Shown in pieces: positions 46,301-56,155 of a DNA stretch of 64,000 nucleotides (position 1 is the first letter of the stretch; each line of letters starts with the position of its first letter). A program made the translations under genes and the position numbers. The stretch is from contig NZ_CP062500.1 of NCBI RefSeq assembly GCF_014879975.1, forward strand, positions 1,984,001 to 2,048,000. The letters run 5' to 3'. Source of the DNA: Vibrio bathopelagicus. Lineage in GTDB: Bacteria > Pseudomonadota > Gammaproteobacteria > Enterobacterales > Vibrionaceae. A model generated the notes under the pieces. That model did no database searches. It was given only the letters and a program-made list of their open reading frames with translations, and was not told where the DNA came from.

Positions 46301-49300
46301 CCGATGTCAACGCCCATTTCCATTGTTGTTGAGCAATTGAGGACATTTTTCCTGCCAACTTTAAACTCATCCTCATAGATTTTAAGTCGCTCAGCGGATT
46401 GTTGCGCAGAGTGTTCTGCTGAAGCATAGTAAAAACCACCCTCTACTGTTCGGTCATTAATGTCCGTCCACAAATTCTGCTCTCTAAGTGATCTCACTTC
46501 CGATGATTTTTCAATATCCTTGCGCGTTAGAATCAATGAAAGTAAGAAGTCGTCACTTCCTTCAAAAGCCCATACTGCGGGAAGTTTCACTTTTTCACAT
46601 AGGTTGCTATATAACTGGCCTTTAAACGGAATATAAGGAGTGATCCCTTTAAACGTAGTGTCCAACAGCTTGTTCGTAATCGGGCATATATAAGCCGAAT
46701 TCATCAAAGAAAAGCTGACATTAGTCAGGTTCAAACTATATTGTTTGTCTGCTGTTGAATCTTGTAAAATTTTTGATCCAGTTAATGCATTCCATGCAGA
46801 AATCAACCAACCATTAACCGTGTCTTCTCCTAATGTACTCGTAATATCAATTCCTGTGGCAACAGTGAGCAGAGTGATTATACGTTGTTGACGTTTACTG
46901 CCTTTTCGCACTAACGGCCAACTCTTCGCTCTGTTTTCATCGACATCACTAGCATCTGGCCCTAATAATGTTTTAGGTGAAAAGTGCATACCGATCCAAC
47001 GAATCCATTCACGATCAATGGTTATATAAGAGTTTTCGCGGACAAAAAAATCCAAACAAACTTTAAGGTAATCACGCCAATCTTTTACCGTTAGGCCGTA
47101 ATTCTCCCAAAGCTCCGGAACAACATCGATTTTATCCAATCCTGGGTAGACTATTTTGACCAACCCCTGAGTCTCTAGACTGTTTCTATTTTTTGGCCGT
47201 CTCGCAAACTCTCTCGTCAATAGCATTTGAGTGAGTCGTAAAGGTCCGGTCGAGTCATCGAAAATTTCTGGCGATAGCCGCTTGTTCTCTTTTAACATCG
47301 ACTCTTTTAGATCGTTATCTTGCTTAATAACAGCTGCCAATTCAGACCAAGGGATCGTTTGAGGCAAAGGTATAGCAACCGAACTACTGACAACATCAAT
47401 ATATTCTTTTAGTGCCTTTGCATCTTCAGGCATGGATTGTTCGATGGATGGCAACATGACTCGTAATTTGTCGATAGGCATACTCAAGTAGTCCTTTACG
47501 CTGTCGAGTAACGCCTCATCTATAACGACTTTCTCTTCAACATGCCTGCGAAGCTCCTTAAATACTAAACCTCGCAATCGAGAGCGCTCTGCTTCTTGCT
47601 GCATTCGAATGGACATTTTTGCCGTTCCTTGTCGGCTATCGGTAAAAGTAATTAACCGACGCCCTCGACCCGGGACAGAATTAGGACCTATTTTGGATTC
47701 TTTATCGACTTCAATATCCGGACAGTATTCTAATACTGTTGGTACCGCATTTGCTGTATAAAATGGTGCACCCAACAACCCTCTTCGTAACGCTTTACTG
47801 TACTGACCTCTACCTGAGTAACCACATTCGCAACATTGTTGTGATTCATTCATCGACTTCGATAAGTGAATTGAACTATTATCCAAAAACTCTTCACGAC
47901 CTGCATTATCAAAGCCTGTTAATAGGTAATCATCATTCTGCTTTGAGCCAATAACGACTTGAGTATCACTTGCCGTTGTCTTTTTGGAAAACTGGTCTGA
48001 GCGCTCCTCATCTACCTCTTTTTCTTCTTCATCAAGTAGCGAAAATTCATCGCTTATTTTCCCGGTACATTGTTGCAATTGACCATTTTGGTCTATGGCT
48101 AATAGGTGTGGTTCATTACAATCATTGCAAAATGTCAATTCAAGTACTGCAGACCCACAATGACATTTCTGACGATGTTCACTATAAACAAGACCAAATG
48201 GCCATGCGCCATTCAGTTTAGACTGTTTCTTATTCGCACAATTTGGGTCAATGCAGCACCACAAACCATGCAATGTGCGCTGAAAATAGTGAGCTCTAAG
48301 CTTTAAAAAGGCCTCACTGTTATGAAACTGCTTGGTTCCGGTACAGATATCTAGCCATCGGCATAATTCTGCTTCGTTTAAATCATAAGGTTGTAATTTA
48401 TCAAGCAATTCAGCGTAATGTACCGGACCTATATTGTCGCCAGCTAACAACTCTCGTATTCTAACGGCTAGTTTGGAACTCGCTAAAGCAGAGTATCGAC
48501 GCTCTGATACTTCCGAGTTTTGACTTAGCTTCTTCTCTTTAGGTTGTTCACCTTCTGGATCTATCGCTTCTATTTCACTGATGGTTAGGTTTGCTGGTGT
48601 TACTTTGGGTAAGCCCGGAACAACGCGTCTCCCCCCAATGACGGCTACCTGCTCTACGCCGACATTAGCTAGCCTAGCGAGGTATTGTTTAAGTTTCGTT
48701 TCTGCTTCAGCGCCCGCAATTGTTGCGGACGTAGCAATAAATCGAATATCCTCTGGCTTAACATCAAAAGCTTGCATCACACGTCTTAGCTGCAAAGCAA
48801 GTTCAGCGGCTTGGGAACCAATATACGTATGCGCTTCATCTAATACGATCCAACGCAGCTTGCCCTGCGATTGCTGGATAATGGGAGCATCTGCTTGCCT
48901 CACCAACATATACTCCAACATGGTTCCGTTGGTGACCAAAATAGGAGCCGGGTTGTCTCGCATCAACTTTCTCGAAAGCACTTCCTGAGGCTGATTTTTT
49001 TGCCTTTGCCTATCTTGAGCTTTAAGGTCATTAGGCGTATTACCGTTATACAGACAAAAACGAATATCACCGTTAAAGTGTGTCGTCCAAGCATTCAGTC
49101 GTTCTTTCTGCGAGTTTATTAACGCATTCAAAGGATACAAAAATAGTGCTCTCACCCCGGTTAGCGAACTGTTGGTCTGTTGTGTTTCTCGATACAAATC
49201 TTCGAGAACTGGTACCATGAAACACTCTGTTTTACCCGAACCTGTACCACTGGTGATAATTTGGGATTGGGGGCGAGGGTCAAGCAGACCTCTCCATGCT

Positions 49301-49650
49301 TCTAGTTGATGTTTGTACGGCTTTATCTCTCGATTCAGAACATACTTACACTTGCAGCTACTGTCTCTTTTACACCCCTCTTTATGCGGTGCTACATCTA
49401 GCGCGTCTAGTAGCTCTGGGCTGAGTAGGTTGTTATATTCGGGGGTAGAAAGGTCTTCTATCGTTATTTCGTCTGCTTCCCAAGAGAACATTTGCTCAAA
49501 CACTGGGCCGTGAACAAATTTTTCATCCGTTTCCATTCTCTCGCTTAAATGGTTTCTAAGCGCCGGGTTATTGATACCCAAAATACTTAAAGTTGACTCT
49601 TTTGCTCGGCTATTAGCTTGTTGTTTTAGCGTGGAAAAATATTGCTTCAT
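43327..49650 (-). CDS. druE: Druantia type III giant helicase DruE
   Basis: 2107 aa. Superfamily 2 helicase with Walker A IITSGTGSGKTECF (about 131-144), WIVLDEAHTYIG (DEAH, 271-274), FIATSATIAGA (about 305), and in the second lobe TTMEMGVDIGGI followed by YLQRAGRAGRSKESR (motif VI, about 1130-1145). Zinc-ribbon-like cysteine sets occur near 470-520 (CHCGSAVLELTFCNDCNEPH), 620 and 1430. A DUF1998-type Cys cluster is near 1700 (CRKHCDAFCPECLLESDSRH). The ~300-residue tail is unrecognised, with weak resemblance to a phospholipase-D fold. Size, DEAD-box plus DUF1998 layout and the directly preceding druH-like gene (start codon 1 base from the end of that gene) fit DruE. Confidence 0.8.
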   Translation of the reverse strand: MKQYFSTLKQQANSRAKESTLSILGINNPALRNHLSERMETDEKFVHGPVFEQMFSWEADEITIEDLSTPEYNNLLSPELLDALDVAPHKEGCKRDSSCKCKYVLNREIKPYKHQLEAWRGLLDPRPQSQIITSGTGSGKTECFMVPVLEDLYRETQQTNSSLTGVRALFLYPLNALINSQKERLNAWTTHFNGDIRFCLYNGNTPNDLKAQDRQRQKNQPQEVLSRKLMRDNPAPILVTNGTMLEYMLVRQADAPIIQQSQGKLRWIVLDEAHTYIGSQAAELALQLRRVMQAFDVKPEDIRFIATSATIAGAEAETKLKQYLARLANVGVEQVAVIGGRRVVPGLPKVTPANLTISEIEAIDPEGEQPKEKKLSQNSEVSERRYSALASSKLAVRIRELLAGDNIGPVHYAELLDKLQPYDLNEAELCRWLDICTGTKQFHNSEAFLKLRAHYFQRTLHGLWCCIDPNCANKKQSKLNGAWPFGLVYSEHRQKCHCGSAVLELTFCNDCNEPHLLAIDQNGQLQQCTGKISDEFSLLDEEEKEVDEERSDQFSKKTTASDTQVVIGSKQNDDYLLTGFDNAGREEFLDNSSIHLSKSMNESQQCCECGYSGRGQYSKALRRGLLGAPFYTANAVPTVLEYCPDIEVDKESKIGPNSVPGRGRRLITFTDSRQGTAKMSIRMQQEAERSRLRGLVFKELRRHVEEKVVIDEALLDSVKDYLSMPIDKLRVMLPSIEQSMPEDAKALKEYIDVVSSSVAIPLPQTIPWSELAAVIKQDNDLKESMLKENKRLSPEIFDDSTGPLRLTQMLLTREFARRPKNRNSLETQGLVKIVYPGLDKIDVVPELWENYGLTVKDWRDYLKVCLDFFVRENSYITIDREWIRWIGMHFSPKTLLGPDASDVDENRAKSWPLVRKGSKRQQRIITLLTVATGIDITSTLGEDTVNGWLISAWNALTGSKILQDSTADKQYSLNLTNVSFSLMNSAYICPITNKLLDTTFKGITPYIPFKGQLYSNLCEKVKLPAVWAFEGSDDFLLSLILTRKDIEKSSEVRSLREQNLWTDINDRTVEGGFYYASAEHSAQQSAERLKIYEDEFKVGRKNVLNCSTTMEMGVDIGGITAVVMNNVPPHPANYLQRAGRAGRSKESRAISYTLCKSNPHDTLVFNNPKWPFTTVIPAPHVEFSSEKLVQRHVNSFLMGRFLIEEVGLTNKEKFNLDLEWFNAKLNGEKSIAERYINWLKTCDKRFESALSTLIEGTELKKIPLTQICKRSAKKIEEITTRWLKEYQYIENELVGVDPDGPYAFKLNSEKSRLCREYLLRDLATRAFLPGYGFPTDVVNLDTDNIVDFRRQLQFRNLSKLDREDNVSINRGLPSRNLAVAIREYAPGSEIVLDGRVHRAAGISLNWQKIHVDGAKDSQKFDLAWRCPGCGQTGYETDLEIQSDSNSLVCTNIACGQSIPDNTDCRKKVIQPTGFVTDYYREPTNNISNNNYVPVQPSWVIASGTATPLPMPSLGYMVADTNGKVFHHSSGLSGKGYALCMACGRAESMTAKGELPNALNFEKTHKPPRPSKFDKDEVGRHADCDGSAKIMSSIHLGINSRTDVFELVIKNPKTGEYIPDNEQGRKVATTLAVALRKCLIEQLGVSTNEVQYSVRPTVIGENQHALVLQLFDSVGGGAGFSTSAPFHISKILNGLVGKLDCRKHCDAFCPECLLESDSRHDTDKLDRMLAIEWLGDDFKHYVSLATKHQNLINDGKYCPQTIEAQLTDLLNEKVSECLFVLSSEVESWDTSLVLMKSKLHELLAKNIAVSIVVSKVDFTEEILSFLREIQKIGVQLRYGKECGAIVFQGLTGSGWSTLANLDIKATTPGEYWLTAEDISIISYSEPEIATTPFELDSMEPTHLLGAVHVDLTTELNGPLSNFGSGFIKLLKSKDERLAKLLKEGELKSISYSDRYLQSPVSLLLLAEALKVLGETSDCQIEVNSCFDEQNRNPFAVNHDWNDRYDYDAIFNAWLTHMAGKKVNTNIIDNKREVPHRRAIQLHFSTGDIVEVTLDQGFGYWRLDLAGGMHRFDFMRDTHDQIKRLIEVYKLAKVSNSASWSTWIAVNVL

Positions 49651-52600
49651 TTAAGCTTCCTCTTGGGAAAATACGCACAATGCACTCTGAAATACGGGGT
49701 TAAACCAATGACGGTCAAACTCGACAATCTGTCGTAGATGGAAATAATCTATGGGGTAAAGTGACGGGGACAATTCTTCCAGTTGCACTTTTCCACACGC
49801 CATTGCAGCGGCAAAAATAGGGAAATAAAGCACGCTTTTGTGTGAACTTCGGTTTACTTCAAAATGAATAAGCGATTCGCAATGTTTCTGGCACCATGTT
49901 TCTAAGTCATAGCCAAATACTTTAGGCCATTCACGGTCAGACAAGTGAACTCGCATCAAGTCCTGGCTCCATTTCGGTAGAAAGTATTGAAACACAGCTG
50001 ATAAATTGGTTGTTTGCTGAGTAAATTGATCGTCAATTAGTGCTCGGCACTGCTTTTCAAACAATGGGGTAAATTCAGAAAGAGTTTCTAGCTTGCTCTT
50101 AACTTTGTTATCCACCACTTTTTCAGGCAGCCCTATATCTAGCAACATCTGGCGATACTTAACAGTATGTGACCGCCAAATACTCAGCGGTATAAGCTCC
50201 CAAATAACATTGAACTCAACTTTCAAACGTTCCATTAATTGAGCGGGGTTATCGGCTTTAAACGCAAGAGCCGATAAGCAAGTCGTATTCGTCACTATTG
50301 CCTTCCACACTTCAAAGGTCGCCATCGGAAGATGCGAGTAATTAGCAAACAAATCGTTGATAAATCGCCAGCTACTGTGATTAAAGTCATTCGCTAACAT
50401 TGGGAGCACATCGGCTATCGCGTTTGGGTTAGTTACTGGATGAAATAACGCAACCGCCTTATTTAAAGTTTTAACATCACTAGAGTGTTCAATAGGCTCA
50501 CGACTTGGGATAAACTTCGCGCGAAAAGCCAACTGAGTCTTGTTTGAAGGAACGATTAACGCTGGCTGAGATAATTTTGTATTTAGCTCGAATACGCCTG
50601 TCGCTACGCCATTGGAATATCTTTGTTGAAGGGCGTGCGGTTTTTCTGCTGGGTCAGCCAAATTAATCAATTCTGGCTTAATAATGAGCTCTTTTTCCAG
50701 TTTTACATTAAAGCTCACAGTGTCAGTTAGCTGTTGAGCTTCTGTGGCATATCGTCCAATGATAGTTTGTTGTTCTCTACAACCCGACCCTCCAATAACC
50801 ATTCGGATTTCATCATCAAGTTCACCAGATGCTGCCAATAGTTCGCGAATTCGATGGCGAAACTCATATAAGCTGACCTCTAGCACCTTATCTGCAACCT
50901 TGTACTCCCAATAATAAGACGCATCACGAGACCTCGTCGGCCCTTTCAATTCAATATGGTAACTTGCCGCTACATCTACACGCGGGAAAAACTGAATACG
51001 TGCACCTAATAAATCATCGATGGTGATACGATTGGCTAGACCGTTACCATGTTTGTCAAAGGTTAACGCTCCTGAGGCTGGAAAAGGTACCCGTACTTTT
51101 ATCGGGTCAGCCATCAAGTTAGCACTGATTGAGAGAATAATATCCGCTGGCGGTGACCCTTCAGCTGTCACCGTTATTCTCTTGCCACCTTCTATATTGG
51201 TTTGTTTATAGGAGACCTGTTCGCCTTCTATGGATACAAATAAGTTCCTTTCACAATGAAGATCGACAAAACCACTATTAGCCTGCTTAGACGGCTTAAG
51301 TTCAATGCCGAATGATTGCGGAAGAATAGCGAGGCGTTTACGAAGCATTGTTCGATTACCACTCGCCTTTAAACGTACTGATTGGATACCAAACAAGCCA
51401 GCTTGATGCGTTTCTCCTAGTGGTTTATTACCTAACCATAATTCTGTATGCGCTTCTTGGCTGGTAATGGTTGGCAACCCCAGATAGATAGGTTGTCCAG
51501 TACTTGAGTAATATTGTAATTTGACACCTCGAACGCTCACTTGCTCTGCTAAGACTGCAGACTGTCGCGTTGATATTACATAAGTATCATGCTCATCATC
51601 TTCAGTATAATAATCAACCTTAATTTCCCCACTAAAGTGGACAAACTGGCAGTGTTCTGTCGTTACTGATGTGCACAATTCTGGAAACTCGGCAGTGTAC
51701 GTCGAACCTTTTGATAAGATAGCTTTCAGTTGATCTGCTTTAACATTTACACTTCCTTGTCCAACGACCCAATCATGTTCACCGTCTGACTTAAGCACAA
51801 TGGGCATCTCATTCATAGCGAGATCAGAATTAGCGATTTCTTCACGATGAAGCTCAACACCGGCTTGCAATACGACTAAGTACAGATCTTGCTCCATAGC
51901 TTGGCGACGAAATTCACAAGCAGGAGTTCGTAAAATAACCTTCGTCGTTTCTCCTTCAAAGGTTGTATGACCAATGCCTAGCTCTGCAATTACTCTATTG
52001 CCTTCTTGTATAAATAACTCAACTCGACTGTTAATCAATGCTTCGCGTTTAAAAGGCATAGGTATCGCCTTCATCAATTTAATTTGAGCAACAAAGCCCA
52101 AATCATCATTGTTCGAAAGCCTTTGCCTGCAAATAATTCGTTTTGTTTGTTGTGATTTATCTTTTCGCTGAACGGAGGCTGAAGTCAGCAAGCCAGTGAG
52201 AAATTCACTTCCGGTGTCTACATCAAGCGGGATTGGAAATAGATCTCGCCAATTGGGTAATTGGGTGTCTAAATGATTGGCTGGTTGCTCTTGTTGTTGC
52301 AGGTTGTATTCGTCGGTTAAACGCAGCAATAGCTCCGCCATATTAGTGATAAGATCAACCGTCGTTTCTTGTCTAAATGCCTCAGGTAAATGTTCAAGGC
52401 CCTCCGACACTAACTGAAAAGGCGATTGACCAAATTCCTGAGCGTCGTCAAAAACCCTAAGAATACGTTTAAAGATTGTTTGGAAACGGCCGCCTTCACT
52501 CGCTAGCAGCCCATAGGGCAAACCGCCCTCTCGAAACACTGAACCAAGAAAACTATGCCTTTCATCGTTATATTGGCTAACCGTACGCTGCCAATATTTA

Positions 52601-52959
52601 AAACCTGTTTTTATTACCTTACTACGTTGGTTAGCATCTAACTCAAACTCTAAGCTACTTGATATACCACTCCAGCTCCATCCACCTTGATATTGACGTC
52701 GATACCATTCAGCACTAAAAAGGCAAAAAGCGGCACACCAGCTACTATCTCCATGCAACCTTGTTGGCAATTTTTGTTTTTTTAAACTGGTTCGTAAGTG
52801 ATGATATTCGGATTCTGATAGCTGATAGGTAAAGAGCGGCTGACCTGTTGGCTGAGATAGTTCTCGCTTCGTCAAAATGGCTCGTAGGCAACCATTAACC
52901 GAAGTAAAGCCGAGTATCGCACTTGTAGGTTCAAATGCGCTGGGGGACGTAGTATCCAT
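49651..52959 (-). CDS. druH: Druantia type III protein DruH
   Basis: 1102-aa protein without any enzymatic motif I can see, no signal peptide and no membrane segment. Much of the middle (about 280-830) looks beta-rich, as in a chain of Ig- or carbohydrate-binding-like modules; the ends are more helical. The name rests on its size and its position immediately before the giant DUF1998 helicase, the two-gene layout of Druantia type III. It is the first gene of the four-gene operon that runs to the terminator at 40898-40930, with a sigma-54 promoter upstream. Confidence 0.68.
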   Translation of the reverse strand: MDTTSPSAFEPTSAILGFTSVNGCLRAILTKRELSQPTGQPLFTYQLSESEYHHLRTSLKKQKLPTRLHGDSSWCAAFCLFSAEWYRRQYQGGWSWSGISSSLEFELDANQRSKVIKTGFKYWQRTVSQYNDERHSFLGSVFREGGLPYGLLASEGGRFQTIFKRILRVFDDAQEFGQSPFQLVSEGLEHLPEAFRQETTVDLITNMAELLLRLTDEYNLQQQEQPANHLDTQLPNWRDLFPIPLDVDTGSEFLTGLLTSASVQRKDKSQQTKRIICRQRLSNNDDLGFVAQIKLMKAIPMPFKREALINSRVELFIQEGNRVIAELGIGHTTFEGETTKVILRTPACEFRRQAMEQDLYLVVLQAGVELHREEIANSDLAMNEMPIVLKSDGEHDWVVGQGSVNVKADQLKAILSKGSTYTAEFPELCTSVTTEHCQFVHFSGEIKVDYYTEDDEHDTYVISTRQSAVLAEQVSVRGVKLQYYSSTGQPIYLGLPTITSQEAHTELWLGNKPLGETHQAGLFGIQSVRLKASGNRTMLRKRLAILPQSFGIELKPSKQANSGFVDLHCERNLFVSIEGEQVSYKQTNIEGGKRITVTAEGSPPADIILSISANLMADPIKVRVPFPASGALTFDKHGNGLANRITIDDLLGARIQFFPRVDVAASYHIELKGPTRSRDASYYWEYKVADKVLEVSLYEFRHRIRELLAASGELDDEIRMVIGGSGCREQQTIIGRYATEAQQLTDTVSFNVKLEKELIIKPELINLADPAEKPHALQQRYSNGVATGVFELNTKLSQPALIVPSNKTQLAFRAKFIPSREPIEHSSDVKTLNKAVALFHPVTNPNAIADVLPMLANDFNHSSWRFINDLFANYSHLPMATFEVWKAIVTNTTCLSALAFKADNPAQLMERLKVEFNVIWELIPLSIWRSHTVKYRQMLLDIGLPEKVVDNKVKSKLETLSEFTPLFEKQCRALIDDQFTQQTTNLSAVFQYFLPKWSQDLMRVHLSDREWPKVFGYDLETWCQKHCESLIHFEVNRSSHKSVLYFPIFAAAMACGKVQLEELSPSLYPIDYFHLRQIVEFDRHWFNPVFQSALCVFSQEEA

Positions 52960-53044
52960 TAATAACCTAACCTTATTTACTTAACCTTAACTGTAAGCCG
53001 GCCAAATACTTCGCACTTAGCCATTTTTATACAAGCCAATGCAT

Positions 53045-53060
53045 TGCAACAAACATTCCG
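53045..53060 (-). promoter_or_regulatory. Sigma-54 (-24/-12) promoter upstream of druH
   Basis: Minus strand reads CGGAATGTTTGTTGCA. The invariant GG and GC are exactly 10 bases apart, and TTGCA of the -12 element is perfect. The expected start point is near 53034, giving a leader of about 75 nt to the druH ATG. It lies between the hsd terminator and druH, on the correct strand. Confidence 0.72.
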
Positions 53061-53094
53061 ATTAGTAACAAGTTGATTTATCAAGGAATAAGTC

Positions 53095-53129
53095 GGTAAT
53101 CACACTTTAACTTTGGAAGTTAAATTACC
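53095..53129. promoter_or_regulatory. Nested dyad upstream of the druH sigma-54 promoter
   Basis: Inner perfect repeat TTAACTT-TGG-AAGTTAA (53107-53123), flanked by GGTAAT (53095-53100) and ATTACC (53124-53129). It lies about 35-70 bp upstream of the -24 element. Sigma-54 activators bind upstream sites, so this is a candidate enhancer site. Confidence 0.45.
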
Positions 53130-53216
53130 AAGGTGTAATTAATTTTACGGTTAAGTTTAGATAAAATAGATTATTTGGATAGCCACTAATGTGGTGAGTA
53201 CTATTGCGATCTAGGG

Positions 53217-53235
53217 CCGTTGAAACCACCAACGG
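53217..53235. promoter_or_regulatory. Second dyad CCGTTG-N7-CAACGG upstream of druH
   Basis: Perfect 6-bp inverted repeat about 160 bp upstream of the -24 element, just beyond the hsd terminator. It is at a usual distance for a sigma-54 enhancer site. Its sequence is unlike the dyad at 53095-53129. Confidence 0.35.
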
Positions 53236-53287
53236 AAAGCAATGCTGTTTAACGTTATTTAAAGTAGAACAGACCTAACCTTTGATC

Positions 53288-53314
53288 AAAAAAGAGGCAT
53301 CCGAAGATACCTCT
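53288..53314 (-). terminator. Terminator of the hsd operon, UUCG loop
   Basis: On the minus strand the stem AGAGGTATC / GATGCCTCT (one G-U pair) closes a UUCG tetraloop and is followed by six T. It starts 6 bp after the hsdS stop and isolates hsdRMS from the Druantia operon. Confidence 0.9.
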
Positions 53315-53319
53315 GAAAT

Positions 53320-54498
53320 TTATAGTTGGCCTGAGAAAGCTTTTTGGGAAAGACTATCGAACAAAGGAAAAGCGACTTGTTTATTAGTTTTAGTATCTAT
53401 ATCTAAGACTTTACCAACAATATCGCAAAATTTCTTTTGTAGTTCCATCGGAGGAACTATTAAAGTTAGATTTTCAACCTGCTGTTTTGTTAAAGCCTCT
53501 CGTGTAGCGCCTCCAGATGTAGCGATTCGCATCAACATTTGCTTAAAACTCGTCGAGGTTATTAGCCTCTTCGCAAATTCTGGTAAAAGTAACTCCCTAT
53601 CAACACGTATTATACAAACGTGTTGGTTTACTCGAGCGGGTAATACGTTGCTTGGAACCATTGTACAACGACATACGGACGCGCCTGTAATATTCAAAAG
53701 AATATCTTGCTCTTGAACGACTACATTTTTAAGCTTTTCAGCCTGTTCGTTTGATATAAATGCAAGATCTTTATAGATAAAGGTATTATCATGCACATTA
53801 AGGCTTCTTATGAGAGAAATCCCGGCGCTCAGATAAGCTTCCTTCCCTCCGCGTGGAGTTGACCCACTACCAAGTTTTGATGTTAAATCTTGAAGCTTAC
53901 GAACACCCCACCCCTTCGGATTCGTTACCGGATCACCAAACATATCCAAAAACACGCTGCGTAAGAACTCATCGGCAAGGCCAATGGCTTGCTTTCGTTT
54001 CTGGCGAATTGCATCTGCTTTATCCAAAATAGCAGCAATGCGCTTTTGTTCGTCTAGTGGTGGGAGTGGGATTTCAAAATTCTTAAGAAAAGTACCTGAA
54101 ATATTAGGTTGTGCACCGCCTGAACCTGCTTTGACAAAAGCTGGTTTACTATGCTTCAGCAAGTAATACAAAAAGACAGAATCAACTTTCTCGGTAGGAA
54201 TGAATGCAGCACATGCTTGATTAGTTGCTGCTTCAATATCAAGAATAGAGCAAGCTCCTATCGTTGCACCATACATTGCAACCAACACCGTACCTTTTGG
54301 GTAAAGCCTTGCAGAAGAACCATCCAATCCCTCTTGAGTAATAAACTCGCTAGCCGAACGAACATACTTATTATGGAGATCTCCAGTTTTTACCCAGTGG
54401 ATATCTCCACCATCGTAATATTCCGACTTTTTGCGAGATGGGGTCCCACCCGATGTTACCTTAAATAGGTCGCCTAGCTTAACTAAAGGCCAACTCAT
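53320..54498 (-). CDS. hsdS: Type I restriction specificity subunit HsdS
   Basis: 392 aa with two target recognition domains. The first starts [20 protein letters not shown], the second at about residue 200 with [20 protein letters not shown]. The conserved spacer after the first reads [20 protein letters not shown], and a shorter matching segment [20 protein letters not shown] follows the second. It dictates the bipartite DNA target of both methylation and cleavage. Its start overlaps the hsdM stop as ATGA. Confidence 0.94.
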   Translation of the reverse strand: MSWPLVKLGDLFKVTSGGTPSRKKSEYYDGGDIHWVKTGDLHNKYVRSASEFITQEGLDGSSARLYPKGTVLVAMYGATIGACSILDIEAATNQACAAFIPTEKVDSVFLYYLLKHSKPAFVKAGSGGAQPNISGTFLKNFEIPLPPLDEQKRIAAILDKADAIRQKRKQAIGLADEFLRSVFLDMFGDPVTNPKGWGVRKLQDLTSKLGSGSTPRGGKEAYLSAGISLIRSLNVHDNTFIYKDLAFISNEQAEKLKNVVVQEQDILLNITGASVCRCTMVPSNVLPARVNQHVCIIRVDRELLLPEFAKRLITSTSFKQMLMRIATSGGATREALTKQQVENLTLIVPPMELQKKFCDIVGKVLDIDTKTNKQVAFPLFDSLSQKAFSGQL

Positions 54499-56090
54499 AG
54501 CATTGACTCCAACTCATTCAAGTCAGCCAAAATCTCATTCTCTAGTGCTTTGAGTTTGCCTAGAACCACTTTTGGTTCTTCATAACTTTCTTGCTCGTAC
54601 ACTACTTCTTTATAGCGATTAATCGACAGGTCATATTTGTTCGACTTAATATCTTCTTTATCAACCAAGAAGGCTTTTTGTTTTTTGTCTGACCATTGCT
54701 CAGTTGATTCACCCGCCATTACCGCAGCTTGGTACGCTTTGTACTGCTTAATAAGATCAGGTAAATCGTTCTCTTTGATTGGCGAACGTTTATCGTCAAG
54801 TGATTTTCCATCGGCCTGTACATCGTAGAACCAAACGTTCTCAGTACTGCCACCTTTGGTGAAGATGAGAATTGCGGTAGACACACCTGCGTATGGCTTA
54901 AACACGCCACTTGGTAGTGAAATAACCGCTTCTAACTGGTTATCTTCAATTAGGTGTTTACGCAGTGCTTGGTGTGCTTTAGAGCTACCAAATAACACGC
55001 CGTCAGGCACAACTGTTGCGCTACGCCCACCGATCTTAAGCATGCGTTGGATCAGAGCAACAAACAGCAGTTCGGTCTTTTTAGTTTTGACGACTTTTAG
55101 AATCGCAGGATCGACGTCCTCTTCATCTAGGCTACCCTTAAACGGCGGGTTGGCTAGGATGATATCGAAACCATTTTTTGCCTCACCTGGGAAACGTTCA
55201 ATAAAGCTTTGGCTTAATGTATCTTGGTAGTGGATATCCGGCTGTTTTACACCGTGCATTACTAGGTTCATTGCGGCAACGCGAAGCATGGTCGAGTCAA
55301 AGTCAAAACCGTGGAACATGTCATAATCGATATGGGCGCGGTTTTCAAGCTCGTCACCAGCGTACAGATAGTTAAATACAGGCTTACCATGCACATCTAA
55401 TACTGGCTTACCTTCTTCGTCAAATGCTTGCTCTTTCTCAGTGCCTTCTGGTGAAGAGTATTTCTCTAACAGGTATTCGTACGTCGATGAAAGAAAGCCG
55501 CCAGTACCACAAGCAGGGTCACAAATGCGGTGTGTTTCTTCTACATCGAGCATTTCGATCATTGCTCGGATGATATGGCGCGGTGTACGGAACTGACCGT
55601 TAATACCTGCGGTGGTCAATTTTGAAAGCAGGTACTCGTACAAATCGCCTTTTACATCTTTGTTTTCTAGCGGCAGTTCGCTCACCAATTCTACCGCTTT
55701 GACTAATAGCGATGGCTTTTGGATCATCAACTGCGCGTCTTTCATAAATTCAGCAAACAAGGTGTCATCGCTGGTCAGTTCTTTAAAGAATGGAAATAGC
55801 TCGTCTTTAACCAATGGGTAAAGATTTTCCGCACCTAAGTGACGGAAATTTTCCCAGCGGATATGTTGCTTGTCCTTCTCTTTATCTTCACTAACAGGAA
55901 AGCGGCGATTAAATGGCTTACCAGTACGAGCGCTGCGCTTCTCATCGTTACGCTCATTCATGTCTAACATACGGGCGTACATCAAGTAAGTAATTTGCTC
56001 AACGACGGTTAAAGGGTTGGTGATACCACCAGTCCAGAACTCTTCCCATAGCTTATCGATTTGGCTTTTTAGTGCACCTGATGTAATCAT
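54495..56090 (-). CDS. hsdM: Type I restriction DNA methyltransferase HsdM
   Basis: 531 aa. The N-terminal helical domain starts [19 protein letters not shown]. Motif I (SAM binding) is [20 protein letters not shown] near 190-209, and catalytic motif IV is [11 protein letters not shown] near 310, the N6-adenine type (NPPF). With HsdS it forms the modification enzyme that protects host DNA. Family and length are normal. Confidence 0.95.
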   Translation of the reverse strand: MITSGALKSQIDKLWEEFWTGGITNPLTVVEQITYLMYARMLDMNERNDEKRSARTGKPFNRRFPVSEDKEKDKQHIRWENFRHLGAENLYPLVKDELFPFFKELTSDDTLFAEFMKDAQLMIQKPSLLVKAVELVSELPLENKDVKGDLYEYLLSKLTTAGINGQFRTPRHIIRAMIEMLDVEETHRICDPACGTGGFLSSTYEYLLEKYSSPEGTEKEQAFDEEGKPVLDVHGKPVFNYLYAGDELENRAHIDYDMFHGFDFDSTMLRVAAMNLVMHGVKQPDIHYQDTLSQSFIERFPGEAKNGFDIILANPPFKGSLDEEDVDPAILKVVKTKKTELLFVALIQRMLKIGGRSATVVPDGVLFGSSKAHQALRKHLIEDNQLEAVISLPSGVFKPYAGVSTAILIFTKGGSTENVWFYDVQADGKSLDDKRSPIKENDLPDLIKQYKAYQAAVMAGESTEQWSDKKQKAFLVDKEDIKSNKYDLSINRYKEVVYEQESYEEPKVVLGKLKALENEILADLNELESML

Positions 56091-56155
56091 TATTCATTCT
56101 CTTAGTTTTTCGCTTAACTACTTGCTCAATTCTTCGGCAAAGCGAGTTCGGGAAC

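Noticed and set aside
48581..48988. 135-aa plus-strand frame inside druE
   Set aside because: It lies fully antisense to well-supported coding sequence with helicase motifs and has no recognisable features.
53282..53716. 144-aa plus-strand frame across the hsd terminator and hsdS
   Set aside because: It is antisense to hsdS and runs through the terminator; no family features.
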